Shown here one piece after another: positions 40,221 to 48,051 of a DNA stretch of 64,000 bases. The notes under the pieces are model-generated. The model was not told the DNA's origin. It was given only the letters and a program-made list of their open reading frames with translations, and ran no database searches. Each line of letters opens with the position of its first letter. Position 1 is the first letter of the stretch. The stretch covers positions 186,001 to 250,000 of the forward strand of contig CAVVFX010000023.1 in NCBI GenBank assembly GCA_963747535.1, given 5' to 3'. This stretch comes from CAVVFX01 sp963747535. GTDB taxonomy: Bacteria; Acidobacteriota; Terriglobia; Bryobacterales; Bryobacteraceae. Made by a program: the position numbers and the translations under genes.

Positions 40221-40692
40221 CTACCAGCGGTAATGCGCGAACGCCTTATTGGCTTCCGCCATCCGGTGCACGTCGTCGCGCTTTTTGATCGCTCCGCCGC
40301 GCATATTGGCCGCATCGTTCAGCTCGTTGGCCAAACGATCCGGCCATTCCTTTTTCGGCCCGCCCGCGAGCATTGCCGACAATCCAGCGGATCGCGAGCG
40401 AGGTCCGCCGGTTCTGCGGTACCTCGATCGGCACTTGATAGTTGGCGCCGCCGACGCGCCGCGTCTTCACTTCGAGCAGCGGCTTGGCATTCTCGACAGC
40501 CTTCTTGAAAAGCTTGAGCGCATCGTCTCCGCCCCGCTCCGCGAGCTTGTTCATCGACTCATAGAAAACGCCCTGGGCGGTACTCTTTTTGCCGTCCCAC
40601 ATCATCGAACAGATGAACTTCTCGACCAGCGTCGAGTTGTACACCGGATCGGGGAGCGGCTCGCGAGTTTCAATCCTTCGTCTGCGTGGCAT
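40221..40692 (-). CDS. rpsG: 30S ribosomal protein S7 (frame broken once)
   Basis: S7 nucleates the 30S head and contacts the E-site tRNA. Seen: PRRRRIETREPLPDPVYNST, LVEKFICSMMWDGKKSTAQG and GGANYQVPIEVPQNRRTSLA. One extra base near 40344 breaks the frame; after it DRLANELNDAANMRGGAIKK and the universal end MAEANKAFAHYRW, stopping at 40221. About 156 residues when corrected. Confidence 0.95.
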
Positions 40693-40705
40693 CTATTTCG
40701 AATCC

Positions 40706-41089
40706 TTACTTAGTGGCTGCCTTGGGCCGCTTGGCGCCATACTTCGAGCGGCTCTGCTTGCGATTAGCTACACCCGCCGTGTCGAGTGCCCCGCGCACTA
40801 CGTGATAACGCACGCCGGGTAGATCCTTGACGCGGCCTCCACGAATCAGCACAATCGAGTGCTCCTGCAAGTTGTGTCCGACGCCGGGAATATAAGTCGT
40901 GACTTCGATTCCGTTGGTCAACCGGACGCGGGCTACTTTACGGAGCGCCGAGTTGGGCTTCTTGGGAGTCGACGTGTATACGCGGGTACAAACGCCTCGA
41001 CGCTGAGGGCAGCTCTGCAGTGCAGGACTAGCCGTCTTCCAGCGTGGCGGTTTCCGGCCATTGCGGACAAGTTGATTAAAAGTTGGCAC
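40706..41089 (-). CDS. rpsL: 30S ribosomal protein S12
   Basis: 127 residues, intact. S12 monitors codon-anticodon pairing. The decoding loop TPKKPNSALRKVARVRLTNG has lysine at the classic streptomycin site (TPKKPNS), and the second loop GGRVKDLPGVRYHVVRGALD is normal, so the sequence is of the sensitive type. It is the first gene of the whole block, after a leader of about 260 nt. Confidence 0.97.
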   Translation of the reverse strand: MPTFNQLVRNGRKPPRWKTASPALQSCPQRRGVCTRVYTSTPKKPNSALRKVARVRLTNGIEVTTYIPGVGHNLQEHSIVLIRGGRVKDLPGVRYHVVRGALDTAGVANRKQSRSKYGAKRPKAATK

Positions 41090-41353
41090 GAACCTTCCTT
41101 ACGACACAAAAGAAATTTCGAAAAAACGTTGGTATCTCAGGCGTTCAGACAGCCGCGGAAGCACTTACTGAACTTCGAATGACTGAAGTGATTGCCGAAC
41201 AACGCGAGAACTTCGGACAGGCCCATGCTCGCAACCGGGCGCTCGACAGCAAATACTGTGACGCCGATTACCAACCTCGGGGCCGACTCCCAGCCGGACC
41301 TTCAAACCTGAAGGCGGTAGCGCAGGAGCAGAAGAACAGTCGCAAACCTTCCT

Positions 41354-41383
41354 ACTCTAAAACAAAATTCACTTGGTTGTCAA
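41354..41383 (-). promoter_or_regulatory. Probable promoter of the str-S10-spc-alpha block
   Basis: On the minus strand TTGACA (41383-41378) is followed after 18 bp by TAGAGT (41359-41354). A consensus -35 with a fair -10 suits a ribosomal operon. It leaves an untranslated leader of about 257 nt before rpsL in which I found no convincing gene; the rest of the gap to 41600 holds only the 5' region of the divergent kinase. Confidence 0.6.
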
Positions 41384-41600
41384 GAACGGACGTGCGCCAG
41401 AAACAAAGCTGCGCAAAAACCGCTTGAATTAGTATAGTAGCAGACTGGCTGGGAAGATTCCACGCCGGGTCAGTTTTCGCACATTCTGAACCAGTTCAGG
41501 CACTCACGCCACAGCGCGATGTTACACAATGTTACACACACCGATGCCTGAAATCGCAGCCCTTGGCTATGATCAAGCGAGGAGAAAGTTCGACAGGTGT

Positions 41601-44600
41601 ATGGTGTGCCCAGTCACAACCCGAAGAGTTGTCCTCTCGATCCTGGGTGTGCTCGCGCTGTGCTGCCCGGGTTACGCCGCCCGGGACCGTACTACCCCGA
41701 ACTCGCCTGACAATGGCGTTGTGAGGCTTCCTGTAATCGATAAGCAGGATATCCGCTTCCTTCAGCTCTCCTCGGAGGGCGAATCCTTTCAGAATTGGAT
41801 AAGAAGCATCGCGCAGGATCACCGCGGATTCCTGTGGTTGGGTACCACCGCTGGCTTGTTCCGGTATGACGGGTACAGTCTCAAGTCATACCGGCACGAG
41901 CCCGGCAATCGAAATAGCCTGAGCGATGACGCGATTCGGAACCTGTGCGTCGATCGTGCAGGCATCTTGTGGGTTGGCACTGATTTTGGAGGGCTGGACC
42001 GCTTCGACCCCGTTCAAGAGACCTTTACGCATTATCGCTATCTCCCCGATGACACTCGCAGTCTGAGCTCTGACTCAGTCTCGTGGGTCTTGCAGGATCA
42101 GCGCGGCGCACTATGGGTCGGAACCAGCCGCGGATTGGACCGTCTGGATCCGGCTAGTGGGGGCTTCATCCACTACAGGCATGATGCGCAGGACGCCGGC
42201 AGCCTGAGCCACAACGCGGTGCTGGTCGTTTATGAAGACCGGCTGAGCAATCTCTGGGTCGGCACGGGTGCGGGGCTCAATAAACTGGACCGCGCCACCG
42301 GACGGTTTCAGCACTTCCGGTACGATCCGATGAATCCACGGAGCTTGGGTATAGACTACGTGGATTCCCTCTGGGAGGATCACTTGGGCGTGTTGTGGGT
42401 AGGTTCGCGTTTTGGCCGCGGATTGAGCGCCCTGGACCTCCGCACGGATCGCTTCACGCGTTACTCTTTTCATGCGGAAGATCCAGGAAGCCTGAGCCTT
42501 GTGGGCGTGACCCAAATCTATGAAGACCAGGATGGCGTGCTCTGGCTGGGCACGATGGATCGCGGATTGCTCAAGCTCGATCGGGAGCGCAAACAGTTCA
42601 CCCGATATGGCCAGGAGCCTTCCAATCCAAACAGTCTTGACGACAACGCCGTCAAGGCGCTATTCGAGGATTCCGAAGGAGTGATGTGGGTAGGCACGCA
42701 GAGCGGGTTGAGCCGCTTCCTCAGGAAGCCGCCGCCGTTCGTCAACTATAAACATCAGGCCGGCCATCTAAACAGCCTGGATAACGATAAAATCCGGGCA
42801 GTGCAGGCGGACAGCCAGGGATTCCTTTGGTTCGGAACTGACGGCGCGTTGGACCGTCTGGATCAAAGGACCGGCCAATTTAAGGTGTACCGGCACGACG
42901 CAAGAGACGCGCACAGTCTCTCTTACGATAAGGTTTCGGTCATCCGCGAGGATCCATCCGGCACGCTCTGGTTTGGGACCTACGGCGGGGGCCTGAATCG
43001 CTTCGATCGCGCGACGGGGCGGTTTTTCGCTTACCACCATGACGACAAGAATCCCACCAGCTTGAGTAGCGATATGGTTATTTCTCTTCTGGTGGACCGC
43101 CGCGGAGTGCTGTGGGTGGGCACCCAGACGGCAGGGTTGAACCGTTTTGATCCGAAAACAGGACGTTTTTCGGTATATCGGAACGATCCACATAACTCAC
43201 ACAGTTTGTCTTATGACTGGGCGACTGTCATATTCGAGGACCGGGGTGGAATTTTCTGGGTGGGGACTAGTTTCGGGGGGTTGAATCGGTTCGACCCGGG
43301 GACAGGGGAATTTACCGTTTATCGCAATGACCCCCATAACCCTCTCAGTCTCAGCCACAATAAGGTCAATTCCATACTGGAGGATCGCCGGGGGATCTTG
43401 TGGATCGGCACCCAGGACGGTCTCAATCAATTTGACCGGGACTCGGGAAGCTTCATCCGCTTTATGAGGAAGGACGGACTGCCGGATGACAGCATCGAGG
43501 CGATCCTGGAGGACGATCAAGGGTATATCTGGCTGGCGACGCATTATGGTCTCAGCCGCTTTGATCCGCGGAGGCGAACCTTTCACAACTACTCCGAGTC
43601 CGATGGGCTACCGGGGAATCTGTTCAACCCGGATGGCCCGGAGGCCAGCGCTCGAACCGCGGACGGCGAACTGATTCTGGGCTCGAGCCGGGGAGTCACC
43701 ACCATTTACCCCAAGTTACTGTCCGACAATCCCCATGTCCCGCCGGTCGTATTAACAGAATTCAGTCTGTTCAATAAACCGGTGGTTGCAGGCGCACACT
43801 CGCCGCTTCGCAAGCCGATCTGGGCAACCAGTGCTCTGACGCTTACCCACGCCCAGAGCATTTTTACCATCGAGTTCAGCGCTTTAAGCTATTCGGCCCC
43901 ACAGAAGAACCGGTACCGGTATCGGCTGGAGGGCCTGGAGAACGAATGGAACGACGTTGATAGCACGCGGCGCCAAGCCACCTATACTAACCTTCCGGCC
44001 GCGAATTATGTCTTCCAGGTCCAGGGATCCAACCAGGACGGAGTGTGGAACGAGACGGGCGCGACGCTGGCCATCAGGGTTCTGCCGCCATGGTGGGCGA
44101 CATGGTGGTTCACAAGCATTGCGAGCCTAACCGTCGCGGGTCTGATCTTCGCAGTATACCGATCCCGCGTGACGAGGTTGGAGCTGGAGGCGGCGAGACT
44201 GGAGGCACAGGTAAAGGAGCGGACCAGCGAGCTATCGGAGCGAACTGTCGAACTCCAAATCGCCCGAGACGCGGCGGAGTCGGCCAATCGCGCCAAGACC
44301 ATCTTCCTGGCCAACATGAGCCACGAGCTTCGCACGCCTCTGAATGCCATCCTCGGCTTCTCCGACCTGCTGCTTGAAGGGGACACTTCGGAAAAGCAAC
44401 GCAAGGATCTGGACATCATTCATCACAGCGGCGAGCATCTGCTTGAGTTGATCAACGACGTGCTGGACGTGGCCAAGATCGAAGCCGGTCGCATCGTCGT
44501 GGAAAACGCGGCGTGCGATGTGCATGGCCTGGTGCGCGACATTACGGCGATAATGCGGATGCGCGCCAGAGCGAAAAACCTGCAATTGCTCGTCGAGCAG

Positions 44601-45683
44601 TCCGCTGGCCTTCCCCGCCTTATCCGGACCGACGCCTCCAAGCTGCGCCAGATACTAACCAACTTACTGGGCAACGCAGTGAGGTACACCGAACGGGGAA
44701 CCATCATCCTGCGATTGAATGGCTTGCCCGCGGACTCCCCCGGCCATGTGCTGTTGCTGTTTGAGGTCGAGGATACCGGCGTCGGCATCGCCGCGGAAGA
44801 TCAGGCTCGCATCTTCGAGCCCTTCGAGCGAGTGGGCGGGCAGGGGTCTCAGGACGGTACCGGACTGGGACTCGCCATCGTCCGGAAGTACGTGGAGCTG
44901 ATGGGTGGAGCCATCCGCGTGGAGAGCGAACTGGGAAAGGGATCGCGGTTTCGAATGGAACTGCCGGTGGAACGGGAGTTGGAAGTAGAGGCGACTGCGC
45001 CCATGGACAATCGGCCACGAGTGGTCGGCATCGAGCCAGGCCAACCCGAGTACCGCGTCCTGATCGTCGAAGACAAGTTCGAAAACCGGCTGTTGCTGCA
45101 ACGGTTGCTGGAGCGGGTCGGCTTCCGTGTGCGGGTGGCGGAAGACGGTGAGAAGGGTATCGAGACATTCCAGTCCTGGCGGCCGCACTTCATCTGGATG
45201 GATCACGGCTTGCGCGGAATAGATGGACGGGAGGCCGTGCAGCGCATTCGGGAACTGGATGGGGGGCGGGAAGTGAAGATCGCAATGGTCACCGCATCCG
45301 TGCACATAGGTCAGCGAGACGAGATGCTGGCGTCCGGCCTGGACGATTTTCTCGGTAAGCCCTATCAGCTGGAGGAGATCTTCGACTGTATGGCGCGTCA
45401 CCTGGATGTACGCTACGTTCGCGCCGAAAGTGCATCTTGTCCGGACGAGCAGGAGTTGGACCTGCGTCCGGAAGCGTTGGCGGCGATTCCCCAGACGCTG
45501 CGGGAGGAGCTACTGGACGGCCTGATTGCCCTGGACGCGGAACGGATTAGCAGGCTCATCCGCCGCATTTCGGAAGTCGACCCTGCGCTGGGCGGTGTCC
45601 TTACGGTTCTCGCAGGCAGATTCGCCTACACTCCAATCCTGCACGCCCTGCGGGGCGCCAAGGGGAGGCCGGCAACAGGGTAG
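41601..45683 (+). CDS. Hybrid sensor histidine kinase with two-component-regulator propeller
   Basis: About 1360 residues. I prefer ATG 41601, which starts a signal peptide (TTRRVVLSILGVLALCCPGY); ATG 41529 would add 24 residues before it. The periplasmic part has about a dozen Reg_prop repeats (LWVGTxxGLxRFD) forming beta-propellers (about 45-710), then a Y_Y_Y domain (to about 845) and a transmembrane helix (WFTSIASLTVAGLIFAVYR). HisKA has His908 (NMSHELRTPLNAILGFSDLL); the ATPase has EVEDTGVGI and GTGLGLAIV. A receiver domain has Asp1201 (FIWMDHGLRG). A helical tail of about 75 residues follows. The family resembles Bacteroidetes HTCS sensors but lacks an AraC output. It faces the TonB cluster tail to tail, 49 bp apart. 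Confidence 0.92.
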   Translation: MVCPVTTRRVVLSILGVLALCCPGYAARDRTTPNSPDNGVVRLPVIDKQDIRFLQLSSEGESFQNWIRSIAQDHRGFLWLGTTAGLFRYDGYSLKSYRHEPGNRNSLSDDAIRNLCVDRAGILWVGTDFGGLDRFDPVQETFTHYRYLPDDTRSLSSDSVSWVLQDQRGALWVGTSRGLDRLDPASGGFIHYRHDAQDAGSLSHNAVLVVYEDRLSNLWVGTGAGLNKLDRATGRFQHFRYDPMNPRSLGIDYVDSLWEDHLGVLWVGSRFGRGLSALDLRTDRFTRYSFHAEDPGSLSLVGVTQIYEDQDGVLWLGTMDRGLLKLDRERKQFTRYGQEPSNPNSLDDNAVKALFEDSEGVMWVGTQSGLSRFLRKPPPFVNYKHQAGHLNSLDNDKIRAVQADSQGFLWFGTDGALDRLDQRTGQFKVYRHDARDAHSLSYDKVSVIREDPSGTLWFGTYGGGLNRFDRATGRFFAYHHDDKNPTSLSSDMVISLLVDRRGVLWVGTQTAGLNRFDPKTGRFSVYRNDPHNSHSLSYDWATVIFEDRGGIFWVGTSFGGLNRFDPGTGEFTVYRNDPHNPLSLSHNKVNSILEDRRGILWIGTQDGLNQFDRDSGSFIRFMRKDGLPDDSIEAILEDDQGYIWLATHYGLSRFDPRRRTFHNYSESDGLPGNLFNPDGPEASARTADGELILGSSRGVTTIYPKLLSDNPHVPPVVLTEFSLFNKPVVAGAHSPLRKPIWATSALTLTHAQSIFTIEFSALSYSAPQKNRYRYRLEGLENEWNDVDSTRRQATYTNLPAANYVFQVQGSNQDGVWNETGATLAIRVLPPWWATWWFTSIASLTVAGLIFAVYRSRVTRLELEAARLEAQVKERTSELSERTVELQIARDAAESANRAKTIFLANMSHELRTPLNAILGFSDLLLEGDTSEKQRKDLDIIHHSGEHLLELINDVLDVAKIEAGRIVVENAACDVHGLVRDITAIMRMRARAKNLQLLVEQSAGLPRLIRTDASKLRQILTNLLGNAVRYTERGTIILRLNGLPADSPGHVLLLFEVEDTGVGIAAEDQARIFEPFERVGGQGSQDGTGLGLAIVRKYVELMGGAIRVESELGKGSRFRMELPVERELEVEATAPMDNRPRVVGIEPGQPEYRVLIVEDKFENRLLLQRLLERVGFRVRVAEDGEKGIETFQSWRPHFIWMDHGLRGIDGREAVQRIRELDGGREVKIAMVTASVHIGQRDEMLASGLDDFLGKPYQLEEIFDCMARHLDVRYVRAESASCPDEQELDLRPEALAAIPQTLREELLDGLIALDAERISRLIRRISEVDPALGGVLTVLAGRFAYTPILHALRGAKGRPATG

Positions 45684-45732
45684 GCTCCGTGGTGAACGAC
45701 ACAAACACCAGTTGCGATCCACAACGAGCGAC

Positions 45733-48042
45733 TCAATGTCCGCTGCCCCCGGCGGACGCGCCGTTCCCCTTCTGAAGCTTGACCGGTTGCACGAAAGCAC
45801 CCTCCCCGGCCGAGTCCCATACCGCAAACCGCACCCACTTTTTCCCATCCGCATTAAACGGAATCTGAAAGTGGTGCTTCCCGAAAGCCGGTAAATCGGT
45901 CGCAGAGAGAATCTGCCGCCCGGTGTGCTGTCCATCGCCCCACACGACCTCGGCAAACTCGAGCGGAAACGTCCATTCCACGTCCGCCACGACCGTGCGT
46001 TGATTTCCCGTTCCCTGCACCGACCACGATGGGATTAATACTTCGCCGGAGGTGACAAAATAGTCCCCGCGCTTCATGGCATCGATGATCGGCTTCCAGT
46101 TGTCGATCCCCGGCGGCGAAGCCACCTTAACGTAGTTCACCGGATTGTTAGCGTAAATGTCGTCGCCGGTTCCCTGTTGATACACTTCCGAAATTGCCTG
46201 CATGTATTTGGGAGGCGTGGGCAGGTCGGCCACCCAGTTATTCATGTCGTCGAACAGGGGCATGCAGCGATATTCGCAGAGCCGCTGTTCCGAGCCGTCG
46301 AGGCCCATGCCCCAGCGGAACCCCACCCCTCGATAGCTCTCGTCGCGGAACGTGGGAGTATCCTTCGTGGCGTCGGGGTACCCGGTCGACCCCTTCGAAC
46401 GAGGGTGAGGCATGTAGAGGATCAGGTTCTCCCGATGCGACATTTCGATCAGGTCAGCCGGACTGCCGACGTGGTAGACCTTGCCATACTTGGCATTGTT
46501 CTCGACGAAGGGCTGTCCGGCGGCGCGCGTCTGCGTCCAGAACACGGGGTGCGAGATCAGCAGATCGTGGTGGCCTCCGAATCCCTCGGTGGGAGGGCCC
46601 CCAAAGATTTCTTCATTCGGCATGATCAGAAAGTTCTTATCCGAATGCAGACGCGCGACCTGGTAGTAATCGGCCAGGGTCTCCAGTCGGTCGCGAGGGG
46701 CTGTTCCGCCCGGGACCACCATACCCACGCCGCCGCCATCGATGGGGGCGTAGACTGTCACTCCCGCGGACTTCATCGCTTCGAAATCCGGCAGGATGTT
46801 ATCCAGGCCGCCCGACAGCTGCAACCGTCTCACCAGGCCGGCGTGAAAGTGAGTGGCCATCACTTCATACCCGGGCAAGGGCTGAAAATGATCCTGACGC
46901 GTGTAGGCGAGCGCCGATTCGACCGCCGCGCGAGCCGTTTCGCCACTCACGTACAGATAGAGCGGCATTCTCTGCAATGTCCCGGGCCGGGCACTCCGCA
47001 GCGCAAAATTCTGTCTGCGATCTTCGGGCCCCCGGCCGGCATCCGCCGGATCCGATTCAGCCTCCGGTTGCCGGACGCCAAACGAGAACGAAGAATCGCT
47101 GTTTTTTTGATACCAGTTGTATCCCAGGTTGAAATCGATTTCGCGAGCCCAGAAGAAATTGTGGACCGGTGGAAAGACCGCGATGGAGCCGCCCTTACCC
47201 TCGGCCACCAGAATCCGATTCGAAGCCTGCACCGTCACGGGGTTCTGGTTAACCGCTCCCCGGAATTCGGCTGCCTGCCAGAGATTCGCGGTGTCGCGCC
47301 AAACCACTCGCGAGCCGGCCGCAATCGCCATCCCTGCGACGCCGGCGTCGTACTTATAAGCCACCGCCGGCTCATCGGTTTTGCCGATCACTTCCTGGCG
47401 AATCAGGTTCGAACCCTTGTAGACCGTGTACCGCAGGGATCCGGAGAAGACACCGAGTTGGACGCCCGGGTACGAAATCTCCAGGCGCCCTCCATCAGTC
47501 TTGACGCTGCAGCTTTGAACGTCATACCTGGCGGAAGAGCGATGAATTTCGTCGGGCTTGCGGGGCAGGCCCGGTTGATTGGCAATACCCTCTGCGGGAG
47601 GCGTCGCACCGTGGTGGGCTGCTTCCGTTCCAGGAACGTTTAAGGGCGCGTCCCAAAATGCCTCCCACCGGTCCTCGTCCAGGATTTGCGGAGTAATCTT
47701 GATATCCAGAGCTTTCAGCGGCAGCAGTTGCTGATCGGTCATCCGCCGCAGGCCCGAAACCACATGGAACTCAGGCTTCAGATTCGAGGCCAGAGTGGCC
47801 CATGCTCCTCCTTTCTGCCTGAGATCGATACCTTCGATTAAGGGTGTGCCGTTCTGAACCAGGAGTCGCAGCCGGAGTTCGTCGTTCTTCTCGCCGTCCC
47901 AGGTGACGGTCAGGGTCTTTTGAACAGCGGACGCCGTCAGTCCTGGCGCGGGCTTGTATTCGGATAAGTTGTAGTTTTGTGCCTGCATCGCAGGCATCGC
48001 AACTACGCCCGCCACGGCGATCCACTTCGGCAGGTAGCTCAT
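45733..48042 (-). CDS. Secreted protein, PHP-like metal-site fold, degenerate paralogue
   Basis: 769 residues with a signal peptide (AVAGVVAMPAMQAQ). It is similar throughout to the protein at 51014-53284. The N-terminal half is beta-rich (TLTVTWDGEKNDELRLRLLV); the central region holds ATHFHAGL (His398, His400) and MPNEEIFGGPP...GGHHDLLISHP, reminiscent of PHP-type metallohydrolases; a C-terminal beta domain has DVEWTFPLEFAEVVWGDGQ. Compared with its partner it lacks Asp402 and the GDFHDD motif (here APIDGGGVG), so its metal site may be incomplete. It follows the TonB receptor by 9 bp with AGGAG before ATG. The PHP assignment is inference from motif order. Confidence 0.8.
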   Translation of the reverse strand: MSYLPKWIAVAGVVAMPAMQAQNYNLSEYKPAPGLTASAVQKTLTVTWDGEKNDELRLRLLVQNGTPLIEGIDLRQKGGAWATLASNLKPEFHVVSGLRRMTDQQLLPLKALDIKITPQILDEDRWEAFWDAPLNVPGTEAAHHGATPPAEGIANQPGLPRKPDEIHRSSARYDVQSCSVKTDGGRLEISYPGVQLGVFSGSLRYTVYKGSNLIRQEVIGKTDEPAVAYKYDAGVAGMAIAAGSRVVWRDTANLWQAAEFRGAVNQNPVTVQASNRILVAEGKGGSIAVFPPVHNFFWAREIDFNLGYNWYQKNSDSSFSFGVRQPEAESDPADAGRGPEDRRQNFALRSARPGTLQRMPLYLYVSGETARAAVESALAYTRQDHFQPLPGYEVMATHFHAGLVRRLQLSGGLDNILPDFEAMKSAGVTVYAPIDGGGVGMVVPGGTAPRDRLETLADYYQVARLHSDKNFLIMPNEEIFGGPPTEGFGGHHDLLISHPVFWTQTRAAGQPFVENNAKYGKVYHVGSPADLIEMSHRENLILYMPHPRSKGSTGYPDATKDTPTFRDESYRGVGFRWGMGLDGSEQRLCEYRCMPLFDDMNNWVADLPTPPKYMQAISEVYQQGTGDDIYANNPVNYVKVASPPGIDNWKPIIDAMKRGDYFVTSGEVLIPSWSVQGTGNQRTVVADVEWTFPLEFAEVVWGDGQHTGRQILSATDLPAFGKHHFQIPFNADGKKWVRFAVWDSAGEGAFVQPVKLQKGNGASAGGSGH

Positions 48043-48051
48043 GGAACTCCT

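Noticed and set aside
41083..41427. 114-codon plus-strand frame upstream of the kinase
   Set aside because: It overlaps the rpsL start and the leader and promoter of the ribosomal block on the opposite strand and has no family features.
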